DNA of 64,000 nucleotides. Origin: Halobaculum roseum (GTDB lineage Archaea > Halobacteriota > Halobacteria > Halobacteriales > Haloferacaceae). Under the pieces are notes generated by a model. The model saw only the letters and a program-made list of their open reading frames with translations. It was not told the origin of the DNA and searched no databases. The position numbers were made by a program, and so were the translations under genes. The stretch covers positions 762,521-826,520 of the forward strand of contig NZ_CP082286.1 in the NCBI RefSeq assembly GCF_019880245.1, read 5' to 3'. This document shows, one piece after another, positions 33,547 through 42,001 of this stretch (its first letter is position 1; the number at the start of each line of letters is the position of its first letter).

Positions 33547-35025
33547 CTACGTACCGTTCGACGATTCGCTCGACCCGGACCCGGCGCTGGAGCTGCTCTC
33601 GACGCCCATCGCGTCGAACAGCTTCTTTCGAACGGCCTCCTCCGAGAGCGACAGCAGTGTGTCTCGGTTGGATTCGGTCGTCTCGATCCCGGTGAACAGA
33701 CCCAGCGGGATCTCGGCGGTGCCCTGCTTCGCGTGGCCGACCGCCTCGCCAACGTCCGAGAAGCCGTCGCGGAGGACGTTGCCGATGTTGATGCGGATGT
33801 CCTTCGAGCGCGCGGCGAGGGTGATCGTGTCGTCGACGATGCCGAAGACGGCCGAGGTGGTGATACCCTCGAGATTGAGCAGCTGTTGGGCCGCCTGAGC
33901 GAGCGCCTCGCGGTCGCGGACGAAGCCGGCGTTGGAGATGAGGTGGCTGCCCTGGACCTCGCGGTTCTGAATGGCCTCCGCGAGCACGTCCAGCGTCTCC
34001 GGACTCATGCTTGGCGATTCCACGTCCTCAAGCGTGTCGTGGTTGGCGAACGGGTGGAGGTACGCCGCGGCCGTCAGGTCCGCGGGCGTCGTGTCGCGCT
34101 TGAAGTCGACCGTCTCCGCGCGGATGCCGTACAGCAGCGCGGTCGCGACCGTCTCGCTGGGCGAGAGGTCGAACTCCTGGAGGTACTTCGTGAGGATCGT
34201 CGAAGTGGAGGAGACGTTCTTGCGGATGTCGGTGAACGCCGCGTCGATGGCCGTCTCGGGCTCGTCGTGGTCGATGTAGATGTCGACCTCGGCGTCGATC
34301 TCGTTGCCGCCGCTCTCGGCGTAGTCGACGAGCGCGAGCGCGCCGTACTCCGAGAGCGGCCGGGTCTCGTCGCGGGCGTGGAGGTCGATCCCGAGCGTGT
34401 TGACGAACGCCCGGTTCTCCTGGTGGCCGATCTCGCCGTCGTAGAGTATCTCGGCCTCGACGTCGTACTCGGCGGCGATCGCCGCGAGCGCGACCGCGGC
34501 GGCGATGGAGTCGGGGTCGGGGTTGTCGTGGGCCAGCACCGCGAGCGTTCCGTCCGTGTCGCGGAGGATGTCCGCGAGCTGGCGGGCCTTGTACTCCAGC
34601 TCGCCGGACTCGAGCGAGCGGATCGCGGAGTCGGCGATGACCGTCGAGGGGTTGATCACCACGTCCGCGCCCAGGTCGGCGAGTTCGTCCTCGCTGACGG
34701 GGTCGGAGGCGCGGACGACGACGTACTGGTCGCCGCCGCGCTCGCGGATGGCGCGGACGGCGTCCTTGTTGGCGTCGACGTCCGACGAGAGGATGAGGAT
34801 CACGTCGCGGTCGGCGACCGCCTCGACCACGCCGTCCTCGGAGATGTCCTGCTGTTGGGCGTTCAGGTCCTGATCCCGTAGGGCCTCAACGCGGGACTCG
34901 TCCTTGTCCAGGATCAGCACGTCCTTCTCCTCGGCGGTCAAGGCGTCGGCCACCGCGTGCCCGACGCTCCCGCACCCGAGAATGGCGTACGTCGACATCG
35001 ACGAGACGGTGACCCCGGTGCTCAT
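33547..35025 (-). CDS. RCK (TrkA-N) - DHH/DHHA1 phosphoesterase fusion
   Basis: 492 aa. Residues ~10-130 are a TrkA-N Rossmann domain (TYAILGCGSVGHAVADALTA), then a DHH domain with motif I AHDNPDPDSIAAAVALAAIA, the YDGEIGHQENRAF region, VDYAES, and the place of the DHH motif reading IDHDEPE. The C-terminal ~100 residues look like DHHA1 (GFVRDREALAQAAQQLL). The family includes cyclic dinucleotide and nanoRNA phosphoesterases. The start at 35025 is favoured by a TATA-like CTTAAG 27-32 nt upstream; the alternative ATG is 34998. A Ser-rich C-terminus ends the protein. Possible partner of c-di-AMP metabolism: dacZ is 16 kb away. Confidence 0.85.
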   Translation of the reverse strand: MSTGVTVSSMSTYAILGCGSVGHAVADALTAEEKDVLILDKDESRVEALRDQDLNAQQQDISEDGVVEAVADRDVILILSSDVDANKDAVRAIRERGGDQYVVVRASDPVSEDELADLGADVVINPSTVIADSAIRSLESGELEYKARQLADILRDTDGTLAVLAHDNPDPDSIAAAVALAAIAAEYDVEAEILYDGEIGHQENRAFVNTLGIDLHARDETRPLSEYGALALVDYAESGGNEIDAEVDIYIDHDEPETAIDAAFTDIRKNVSSTSTILTKYLQEFDLSPSETVATALLYGIRAETVDFKRDTTPADLTAAAYLHPFANHDTLEDVESPSMSPETLDVLAEAIQNREVQGSHLISNAGFVRDREALAQAAQQLLNLEGITTSAVFGIVDDTITLAARSKDIRINIGNVLRDGFSDVGEAVGHAKQGTAEIPLGLFTGIETTESNRDTLLSLSEEAVRKKLFDAMGVESSSSAGSGSSESSNGT

Positions 35026-35051
35026 GTGGAGCGGAATCGGGACGGACGGCA

Positions 35052-35057
35052 CTTAAG
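35052..35057 (-). promoter_or_regulatory. TATA-like box of the RCK-DHH gene
   Basis: CTTAAG lies 27-32 nt before the ATG at 35025 and is the main reason for choosing that start. Confidence 0.5.
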
Positions 35058-35100
35058 CGGTGATGTTCGCCCCCGCGACGCCGTCGGTGAAACGGAAGGC

Positions 35101-35107
35101 CTTTTAG
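35101..35107 (+). promoter_or_regulatory. TATA-like box of tRNA-Lys
   Basis: CTTTTAG about 30 nt before the tRNA 5' end. Confidence 0.5.
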
Positions 35108-35133
35108 CGTACCCTCGCATCCTCGAAACGCAA

Positions 35134-35207
35134 GGGCTTGTAGCTCAGTCAGGGAGAGCGACGGACTCTTAATCCGTCGGTCGGGGGTTCAACTCCCTCC
35201 AAGCCCG
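35134..35207 (+). tRNA. tRNA-Lys (CTT)
   Basis: 74 nt. Acceptor GGGCTTG pairs with CAAGCCC, discriminator G. The anticodon stem ACGGA/TCCGT encloses the loop CTCTTAA, giving anticodon CTT. The T arm contains GGTTCAACTCC. A TTTTT run just downstream (35209-35213) may end transcription. The 3' end is copied twice more in the next 335 bp. Confidence 0.95.
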
Positions 35208-35542
35208 CTTTTTCGAGGCGCACTGTGACGAGAACGGTGAGCGGAGCGAACCGTTCGAGGAACCGCGCCGAGTACCGGTCGTCTGAGGGAGTTGAACTAC
35301 GGCACGAGCGAGCGACAGCGAGCGAAGTGCAGGTGGTTCAACTCCCTCCAAGCCCGCTTCTGACGCGACACACCGCGACGAAAGACGTGAGCGGAGCGAA
35401 CGTCGTGAGGAGCCGTGTCGCGGAACGGCGTCCGAGGGAGTTGAAGCAGGGAAGTCGCACGCGGGCGAGCGGAGCGAGCCGAGTACGTCAGACCGTGGTT
35501 CAACTCCCTCCAAGCCCGCTTTTTCGAGGCGCACTGTGACGA
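35186..35542 (+). repeat. Array of tRNA-Lys 3'-end copies with inverted T-arm hairpins
   Basis: Copies of the tRNA 3' end begin at 35186 (the tRNA itself), 35335 and 35497. Copies 1 and 3 are identical over 46 bp (35186-35231 and 35497-35542), which is 22 nt of tRNA plus 24 nt of downstream sequence including a T-run; copy 2 is identical over 25 bp. Each extra copy is preceded by an inverted copy of the T-arm: 35285-35297 with 35336-35348 (13-bp perfect arms), and 35434-35445 with 35499-35510 (12-bp arms). The last copy ends exactly before the stop codon of the next gene. No ORF of note lies within. This looks like a remnant of integration at the tRNA. Confidence 0.75.
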
Positions 35543-36004
35543 TCAAAACTCCGTCAACGTCCCGCTCGCAACGTCGACCCTGACGAGTCCCTCGCTCGAC
35601 ACCTCGCCGTCGTCATCATCGCCCCGGTCGTGGCCGGACTCGTCACCCTCGTCGGCCGACTCGTCCGCTTCTGTGTCGGCATGCATCGCGTACGTCTCCG
35701 CGAGGCGGCGCTCGACCCACGCGGCGCGCTCGGGGTCGTCAACCCGCGCCGCGGTGCCGAGGAGGGTCGCCTGCCAGTCGACGGTGCCGGCGCGGTCGGC
35801 CGACTCGATCGACAGCGCGACCCGGGGGTTTCGGTCGATGTTCTCCAGCTTCCGCCCGCCGGTGAACAGCCACACCGCGTCCGCGTCGTCGTCGAGGACG
35901 AACCACACGGGGGCGACGTGCGGACGGTCGTCGACGGCGGTCGCGAGGTGGGCCGACAGCGCGAGTCCGTCGAGGTGGTCCCGGAGCGCAGAGAGCGAAT
36001 CCAT
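35543..36004 (-). CDS. Pyridoxamine 5'-phosphate oxidase-family FMN-binding protein
   Basis: 153 aa. The split-barrel core is visible: LSAHLATAVDDRPHVAPVWF, AVWLFTGGRKLENIDRNPRVA, then WQATLLGTAARVDDPERAAW. These small proteins bind flavin or F420 and reduce or sense small substrates; no specific function can be given. Residues ~112-135 are an acidic low-complexity stretch that may be disordered. The stop codon touches the tRNA-Lys repeat array. Start at 36004 gives a typical length. Confidence 0.82.
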   Translation of the reverse strand: MDSLSALRDHLDGLALSAHLATAVDDRPHVAPVWFVLDDDADAVWLFTGGRKLENIDRNPRVALSIESADRAGTVDWQATLLGTAARVDDPERAAWVERRLAETYAMHADTEADESADEGDESGHDRGDDDDGEVSSEGLVRVDVASGTLTEF

Positions 36005-36057
36005 ACCCGACGGACGCGTCGCTGGCGGGTATCGGTTGCTCCCGTTCCAGCGGGGCG

Positions 36058-36501
36058 CTACTCGTCGGGGTCGGCCGCCAGCGCCGCCGAGCGGAGCGAC
36101 TCGCCGCGCTCGGTTTCGACCGTCAGGTCCGGAACGGGCGTCGGCCTCCGGTCCTCGTCGAGCGCGACGAAGACGAACGTGGCCTCGGTCGTCAACTCGC
36201 GTTCGCCCGTCTCCGGCGTCTCGCGGAAGGCCCGGAGGCGGACACGGATCGAGGTTCGCCCGGTCTCGTACGCGTACGACTCGATGACGCAGGTGTCGCC
36301 GCGGGGGATCGGCCGCGAGAAATCGAGTCGGTCGATGCTTGCGGTGACGCAGGGGTGACCCGCCAGGCGCATCGCCGACATCGCGCCGACCTCGTCCATC
36401 CACTTCGCGACGTTGCCGCCGTGGGCGGTGTCGTAGTTGTTCGTGTCGTCCGGCTGGACGCGCTCGCGGTTCTCGATGTACGTGTCGAGGAGGGTGACCA
36501 T
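36058..36501 (-). CDS. Acyl-CoA thioesterase, hotdog fold (YciA-like)
   Basis: 147 aa. N-terminal DTYIENRERVQPDDTNNYDTA leads to HGGNVAKWMDEVGAMSA, the hotdog helix with the catalytic-type Asp/Glu, then LDFSRPIPRGDTCVIESYAY. Matches the acyl-CoA hydrolase family (YciA/BFIT-like). Acts on short or medium acyl-CoA in the cytoplasm. Likely co-transcribed with the flavin-binding gene 53 nt downstream. Confidence 0.88.
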   Translation of the reverse strand: MVTLLDTYIENRERVQPDDTNNYDTAHGGNVAKWMDEVGAMSAMRLAGHPCVTASIDRLDFSRPIPRGDTCVIESYAYETGRTSIRVRLRAFRETPETGERELTTEATFVFVALDEDRRPTPVPDLTVETERGESLRSAALAADPDE

Positions 36502-36658
36502 ACCCGCCGTTCGCGACGGCGCGGGAAGAAACCGGGCCGTGGCGTTCGACCGGCGAGCACTGGTTCGCCGAGTGCCGGGTCGCGGATGCCGACTCGCGGG
36601 TGCCGGCAGAACGGTCGCGCTTCGACGGCCATTTCACCGGCGCCGCGAAGCGGGGGAC

Positions 36659-37915
36659 GTGACGGACGCCTCCGTATCGCGACTCCAGTTCTGGACGCTG
36701 TACCTCTCGCGGTTCGCCGGCGGCTTCGGGAGCATCTCGCTCGTGATCCTCTTTCCGAAGCTCGCGGCCGAGCTCGGCATCGAGGGCGTCGGTGCCGGCC
36801 TGTTCTACACCGTCTACACGCTCGCCCAGACCGTGATGGTCGTCCCGCTCGCGTGGGCCGGCGACCGCTATGACAAGCGACTCGTCCTCGTCGGCACCCT
36901 CCTCGTGGGGATCCTCACCTACGGCGCGTTCGGGTTCGTCTCGACCGAGCCCCAGCTGCTCGCCGTCCGCGCCGCACAGGGGATCGTCTTCACCGGGATG
37001 GGGCTGATGACGCTCGGGCTCGTCGGCGAGCTCGCGACCCGCGGCACGCGCGCCAACCGGATCGGGCGCGCCAACGCGGCCGCCTTCGCCGCCTCCATCC
37101 TCGGCGGCCTCTCGGCGGGGTTCCTGTACGACTACTTCGACGGCGCCCGCGAGGTGTTCCTCCTCATCGCCGGGCTCTACGTCGTCACCTTCGCCGCGAC
37201 CGCGCTCCTCCTCTCCGCGGACGACACCCGGATCTCGGGGTTCCCGTTCTCCGATCTCGCGGTGAACCGCCGGATCCTCACGCTCACCTCCTTCCGTGCG
37301 CAGTACGCCGTCGCGGTGACGCTCGTCCGTAACTGGATCCCCTTCTTCGCGGGCTACGCCGCCGTCAACGGCGGCCTCGCGTATCCGGCGTTCGCCGTGG
37401 CCGTCATCACCGTCTCCGAGAAGTTCACCAACATGCTCCTCCAGCCGTTCACCGGCCGGCTGTCGGACTCGGCCGGGCGCGCCCTGTTCGTCTTCGCCGG
37501 CGGCGGCGCCTACGGCCTCGTCGCGCTCGCGGTGCCGTTCACGCCGATGGTCGGCGAGGCGCTGGGGCTCCCAAGTTCGTTCCCGGTCGTCGGCGCCGTC
37601 TCCGCGGCGTTCGTCCCGCTCGTGCTCCTCAACTGCGGGCTCGGCGTCGCCGACAGCTTCCGCGAGCCGGCGAGCATGGCGCTGTTCGCCGACGAGGGCA
37701 GCGACGGCGAGGGGGTCGCCTCCAGTTTCGGCATCCGCGAGCTGGTGTGGCGGCCCGGCTCGGTGATCGCGCCGGTCGTCGGCGGCTGGCTGATGGCGAA
37801 CGTCGGGATGGACTCCGTGTTCTACCTCGGCGGCGGCTTCGCCCTACTTGGCGCGCTCACCTTCCTCGGGGTGCTGTGGCGGTTCCACGGCGCCAACGCG
37901 CTCGGGGAGTGGTAG
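36659..37915 (+). CDS. Major facilitator superfamily transporter
   Basis: 418 aa with twelve predicted membrane helices, start GTG at 36659 (VTDASVSRLQFWTLYL). MFS marker loops: AGDRYDKRLVLVG after helix 2 and QPFTGRLSDSAGRALF after helix 8. A cytoplasmic-loop ATP-like motif is absent. Substrate unknown (sugar/drug efflux-type). The longer upstream frame is non-coding in character. No functional partner nearby. Confidence 0.85.
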   Translation: MTDASVSRLQFWTLYLSRFAGGFGSISLVILFPKLAAELGIEGVGAGLFYTVYTLAQTVMVVPLAWAGDRYDKRLVLVGTLLVGILTYGAFGFVSTEPQLLAVRAAQGIVFTGMGLMTLGLVGELATRGTRANRIGRANAAAFAASILGGLSAGFLYDYFDGAREVFLLIAGLYVVTFAATALLLSADDTRISGFPFSDLAVNRRILTLTSFRAQYAVAVTLVRNWIPFFAGYAAVNGGLAYPAFAVAVITVSEKFTNMLLQPFTGRLSDSAGRALFVFAGGGAYGLVALAVPFTPMVGEALGLPSSFPVVGAVSAAFVPLVLLNCGLGVADSFREPASMALFADEGSDGEGVASSFGIRELVWRPGSVIAPVVGGWLMANVGMDSVFYLGGGFALLGALTFLGVLWRFHGANALGEW

Positions 37916-37974
37916 ACGGGGGGCGATCGGTACGGGGCTGGCGTCCACAGGTACTCCGGCGAACGACTTCGGGA

Positions 37975-38481
37975 TCAGACGATCGGCTCTCCCTCCTCGT
38001 CGACCGGCGTCTTCACGACCAGCACCGGCCGGTCGCTCGCGCGGACGACGCGCTCGGTGACGCTGCCGACGAGCGTTCGGTACTCGTCGGGGCGTCGCTG
38101 GCTGCCCGCCACGATCAGGTCGGCGTCGATCTCGTCGGCGACCTCCAGGATGGTCTCGTCGGGCGTGCCGTGACGGAGGTGGGTTTCGACGGCGACGCCC
38201 GCGCCGGTGCCCCGGTCGCGAACGTCGGCGAGCGTTTCCTCGCCGAGGTCCTCGAAGCCGTACTCGGGCCCCTCGTGCCCGTCGACGTACTCGTCGCCGG
38301 GGTAGGTGGTGATGGCGGCCTCGTCGACGACGAACAGCGCGTGCAGCGTCGCCTCGCGGTCGACCGCGATGTCGAGGTCGTCCAGCAGTCGGGCGCGGTC
38401 GGCCGCGAGATCCAGCGCGTGGTCGGTCGCGTTGATCGACGCGACGCCGCCGTTGGTCGCCAGCAGGATGTCCTCGTACAT
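37975..38481 (-). CDS. Universal stress protein UspA
   Basis: 168 aa, one UspA domain: YEDILLATNGG at the N-terminus and the nucleotide-binding end DADLIVAGSQRRPDEYRTLVGSVTERVVRASDRPVLVVK. The usual G2xG9xGS/T loop is only partly kept (Arg/Arg replacing a Gly), so ATP binding is uncertain. Function is typically small-ligand binding in stress response. Confidence 0.88.
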   Translation of the reverse strand: MYEDILLATNGGVASINATDHALDLAADRARLLDDLDIAVDREATLHALFVVDEAAITTYPGDEYVDGHEGPEYGFEDLGEETLADVRDRGTGAGVAVETHLRHGTPDETILEVADEIDADLIVAGSQRRPDEYRTLVGSVTERVVRASDRPVLVVKTPVDEEGEPIV

Positions 38482-38592
38482 GACGGGCTCCTGTTGGTAC
38501 GCCGAGGAGAAAAAGCGGACGACCGTTCCCCGTCGCCGGGGGCGACCGAACGCGGGAGTGATCGAACGCCGAAGTCGACGCTGACGTCGCCC

Positions 38593-38820
38593 CTACGCGA
38601 ACAGTTCGGTCAGTTCCAACAGAACGCCGGGGATCACCGCCAGGAGCACCCCGACCGCGATCAGGATCGCGGGCAGCCACAGCAACCCGGACTGCGTGAA
38701 CAGCCACAGCCCGACGCCCGCGAGCGCGAGCAGGATGCCTATCACCCTGAACAGCCACACGACTGCCCCCTCCAGTTCCGAGTCCGCTACGACCTCCGCG
38801 GCCTCGAGTACCTCGTCCAT
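38593..38820 (-). CDS. Small two-helix membrane protein, unknown
   Basis: 75 aa from the ATG at 38820. Two hydrophobic helices: WLFRVIGILLALAGVGLWLF and LWLPAILIAVGVLLAVIPGV. N-terminus is acidic (MDEVLEAAEVVADSELEG). No recognised family. Confidence 0.65.
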   Translation of the reverse strand: MDEVLEAAEVVADSELEGAVVWLFRVIGILLALAGVGLWLFTQSGLLWLPAILIAVGVLLAVIPGVLLELTELFA

Positions 38821-38947
38821 GCGGCCGGCTGTTGGCGCCGCCGACCACTTGGATTTGGTGGCCTCCCGACGACAGAATCCGCGGTTCGTCAATCCAGCCG
38901 CGACGGTGACGGGCAGCCGAACGGTGACCGACGCCCGTGGTGTGGCC

Positions 38948-40150
38948 TTACAGCCGTGACGCCGTCGCCTCGACGCCCGCGCCGACATCCACATCGGCGC
39001 CGTGTTCGGCGAGCGTCTGCCCGAGCGCCGACACGAGCAGCGACACGTTCGCCGGACGCGCGGAGTGACCCATGCAGCCGATCCGGAAGATCTCTCCCTC
39101 CAGATCACCGAGCCCGGAGGCGATCTCCAGGTCGTACCCCTCCAGCAGGTACGAGATGACCGCACCGTCGTCGACGCCGTCGGGCACCCGAACCGCGTTG
39201 AGGCTCGGCAGCCAGTACTCGTCGGCGGCGTTCATCTCCAGCCCCATCGCCTCGACGCCCGCCTTCAGCGCGCCCGCGGTCTCCCGGTGGCGCGCCCAGC
39301 GCGACTCGATCCCCTCCTCGGCGACGAGGCGCAGCGCCTCCCGCAGCGCGTAGACGTTCGTGATCGGCGCCGTGTGGTGGTACGCGCGCTCCTCGCCCCA
39401 GTACCCCTCCAGCAGCGAGAGGTCGAGGTACCACGAGCGGGCGGGCTCCTCGCGCCCGAGGACCTTGTCCATCGCGCGGTCGTTGAGCGTCAGCGGCGAC
39501 GCCCCCGGCGGGCACGAGAGACACTTCTGGGGGCCGGAGTAGGCGGCGTCGACGCCCCACTCGTCGACCTCCAGGGGAACGCCCCCCAGCGACGTGACGC
39601 AGTCGGCGATCACGTACGCGTCGTGGTCGTGCGCGATGCTCGTCAGTTCCGGCACGTCCGGCTGTCGGACGCCCGTCGACGTTTCGGCGTGGACGAAGCC
39701 GAACACGTCGGGCTGGTGCTCGTCGAAGGCCGTCTGTACGTCGACGGGGTCGAGCGGCTCGCCCCACGGCGCGTCGACCTCGACCACGTCGCCGCCGGCG
39801 CGGCGCGCCATCTCGGCCATCCGGCCGCCGAAGTAGCCGTTCGTCGGGACGAGCATCGTGTCGCCCGGCTCGACGAGGTTGCCGATGGCGGCCTCCATCG
39901 ACGCCGACCCCGTGCCCGAGACGGGGATCGTCCACTGGTTGTCGGTGCGGAAGGCGTACCGGAGCAGCTCCTGCGTCTCGTCCATGATCTCGATGAACGA
40001 CGGGTCGAGGTGTCCGACGAGCGGCGTGCTCATCGCGCGAAGGACCCGCGGGTGTACGTCGCTCGGGCCGGGACCCATGAGGGTTCGGTCCGGCGGCGTG
40101 AGTTCGCCGACCTCGGGGGCCTCGGTCTCGTCGAGTTCGGGCTGGTGCAT
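38948..40150 (-). CDS. Class V aminotransferase (alanine-glyoxylate aminotransferase-like)
   Basis: 400 aa from the ATG at 40150; a TTG start nine codons earlier is possible. Family pattern: TLMGPGPSDVHPRVLRAMS, GTGSASMEAAIGNLVEPGD, FGFVHAETSTG, DCVTSLGG, and the PLP lysine in YSGPQKCLSCPPG. Enzymes of this group transaminate glyoxylate, serine or alanine; in archaea they are often annotated as alanine/serine-glyoxylate aminotransferase. Cytoplasmic. No linked pathway genes nearby. Confidence 0.9.
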   Translation of the reverse strand: MHQPELDETEAPEVGELTPPDRTLMGPGPSDVHPRVLRAMSTPLVGHLDPSFIEIMDETQELLRYAFRTDNQWTIPVSGTGSASMEAAIGNLVEPGDTMLVPTNGYFGGRMAEMARRAGGDVVEVDAPWGEPLDPVDVQTAFDEHQPDVFGFVHAETSTGVRQPDVPELTSIAHDHDAYVIADCVTSLGGVPLEVDEWGVDAAYSGPQKCLSCPPGASPLTLNDRAMDKVLGREEPARSWYLDLSLLEGYWGEERAYHHTAPITNVYALREALRLVAEEGIESRWARHRETAGALKAGVEAMGLEMNAADEYWLPSLNAVRVPDGVDDGAVISYLLEGYDLEIASGLGDLEGEIFRIGCMGHSARPANVSLLVSALGQTLAEHGADVDVGAGVEATASRL

Positions 40151-40291
40151 GTCCGCGTGGTTCTCCGGAGCGGCCAAAGGTTACTCGGTTCGTATCTCCC
40201 GAAACCGGGAGAAGTCGGTTCCGCAACCCGCCGGCCGAGGAGCTCGACCGCGGAGACAACGCTCATGAACCGCCGCCGGAAACGGACGTGC

Positions 40292-41149
40292 ATGACTACC
40301 GACGACGCCGCCCCCAGGGCGTGGTTCGACGCCGGCGACGACGAGTCGCCGGCCGACCGCGTCCGCGACGGCGACGCCGACGCGCCGGCCGACTGGCCGG
40401 CGCTCGCCGTCGAGACCGGCTTCGCCGCCGACGAGGACGACTACTACGCGAAGCTCCGCGAGGCGACCGTCGAGGCGGCCCGCGCAGAGGTCGACGAGCG
40501 CGAGCGCGCCGACGATCGCCAGCTGCTCCACGCGGTTCGCGCGATGGACGACGCCGACCGCGTCGCGAACGAGCTCGCCGAACGCGTCTCCGAGTGGGCG
40601 GGCACGCTGTTCCCGGACGCCGGAACCGGCGTCGACGGCTGCCGGGAGATCGCCGAGCGCGACCCGGAGGGGCCGGCCGAGGAGCGCGTCGTCTCGCTGG
40701 CGACCCGCGTCGCCGACCTCGACCGCGAGGCCGACGAGCTGGAGTCGTTCATCGAATCGCGCGCGCCGGTGGCCGCCCCGAACCTCGCAGCGCTCGCGGG
40801 GCCGGTACTTGCCGCCCGGCTCATTTCGCTGGCCGGCGGACTGGAGACGCTCGCGAAGAAGCCGTCCGGGACGTTGCAGGTGCTCGGCGCCGAGGACGCG
40901 CTGTTCGCGCACCTTCGCGGCCACGGCTCCTCGCCGAAACACGGCGTCATCTACACCCACGAGTACGTCCGCGGCACCCGCCCCGAGGACCGCGGCTCCG
41001 CCTCGCGGGCGCTCGCGGGGAAGCTGACGATCGCCGCCCGCATCGACCACTACTCGGGCGACTACCGCCCGGAGCTGGAGGCGGAGCTGGACGAGCGGAT
41101 GCGGACGATCCGCGCCCGCGCCGCCGACGACGGCGGTGATTCGGAATGA
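40292..41149 (+). CDS. nop5: Nop5 (C/D box sRNP core protein)
   Basis: 285 aa. The NOP domain is clear: FIESRAPVAAPNLAALAGPVLAARLISLAGGLETLAKKPS, then HGSSPKHGVIYTHEYVRGT, RALAGKLTIAARIDHYSGD. It binds L7Ae-sRNA and recruits fibrillarin to guide 2'-O-methylation of rRNA and tRNA. The N-terminal ~90 residues are unusually acidic. A start 9 codons upstream (40265) is possible. It overlaps flpA by 4 nt (ATGA), so partners are co-translated. Confidence 0.95.
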   Translation: MTTDDAAPRAWFDAGDDESPADRVRDGDADAPADWPALAVETGFAADEDDYYAKLREATVEAARAEVDERERADDRQLLHAVRAMDDADRVANELAERVSEWAGTLFPDAGTGVDGCREIAERDPEGPAEERVVSLATRVADLDREADELESFIESRAPVAAPNLAALAGPVLAARLISLAGGLETLAKKPSGTLQVLGAEDALFAHLRGHGSSPKHGVIYTHEYVRGTRPEDRGSASRALAGKLTIAARIDHYSGDYRPELEAELDERMRTIRARAADDGGDSE

Positions 41150-41790
41150 CCGACGCCGACGCGTCGCTTCCGGCGGGCGTCCGGCGTCGCGAGTTCGACG
41201 GCCGCGACCGGCTTGCGACGCGCGGGGAGCCGGTGTACGGCGAACCCACCGACGACGAGTGGCGCGCGTGGGATGCCGGCCGGTCGAAGCTCGGCGGGAT
41301 GCTCGAACTCGGGATGGAAACCGGGCTCTCGGGCGGCGAGACGGTGCTGTATCTCGGCGCCGCCAACGGCACCACCGTCAGCCACGTCGCCGACTTCGCC
41401 GGGCCGACGTACGCTGTCGAGTTCTCGCCGCGTCCCGTGCGGGACCTGCTCGACGCCTGCGAGCCGCGGCCCAACCTCTTCCCGCTGCTCAAGGACGCCC
41501 GCCGACCCGAGACGTACGCCCACGTCGTCGAGGCGGACTGCGACGTGCTCGTGCAGGACGTGGCGACCCGCGGCCAGGCCGACGTGGCCGTTCGCAACCG
41601 ACAGTTCCTCGCCGATGACGGCCGACTCCTGCTGGCGGTGAAGGCTCGCTCGGAGGACGTGGCAGCCGCTCCCGACGCCGTGTTCGAGGAGGTGCTCGCG
41701 GAGCTGAAGTCCACGTACGAGGTACTGGAGACTCGGCGACTCGACCGGTTCCACGAGGACCATCTCGGCGTCGTCGCGACGCCTCGGTAG
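41146..41790 (+). CDS. flpA: Fibrillarin-like rRNA/tRNA 2'-O-methyltransferase
   Basis: 214 aa SAM-dependent methyltransferase of the C/D box sRNP. SAM-binding region [39 protein letters not shown] and the catalytic motif around [17 protein letters not shown]. Its methyl-transfer activity needs Nop5, encoded directly upstream with a 4-nt overlap. Confidence 0.96.
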   Translation: MTDADASLPAGVRRREFDGRDRLATRGEPVYGEPTDDEWRAWDAGRSKLGGMLELGMETGLSGGETVLYLGAANGTTVSHVADFAGPTYAVEFSPRPVRDLLDACEPRPNLFPLLKDARRPETYAHVVEADCDVLVQDVATRGQADVAVRNRQFLADDGRLLLAVKARSEDVAAAPDAVFEEVLAELKSTYEVLETRRLDRFHEDHLGVVATPR

Positions 41791-41968
41791 CGGGGACGCA
41801 CTCGCTGGCGCTGATTGCTCGGTCGCGCGTCGCCGCGGCTACCCGGACTGTGCGTCCGACCTCGCCGAGCGGCCGCGCGGTCGGACGCCGGCACGTCCGG
41901 TGGGCGGTGGTCGCGTCATCGGACTTGAATGTTCGTCGGAGTGCCGCGTTCGAGGGCCGGTTTCCCGA

Positions 41969-41976
41969 GATATATA
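41969..41976 (+). promoter_or_regulatory. TATA box of gshA
   Basis: GATATATA about 29 nt before the ATG at 42002: one of the cleanest promoters in the window, with leaderless spacing. Confidence 0.65.
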
Positions 41977-42001
41977 CCACCGCACGCCGAAGCCGTCGCC
42001 G

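Noticed and set aside
35169..35546. 125-codon minus-strand frame over the tRNA-Lys array
   Set aside because: Built wholly from tRNA-tail copies (repeated ELNPRPTD-like peptides) and spacer; no independent coding evidence.
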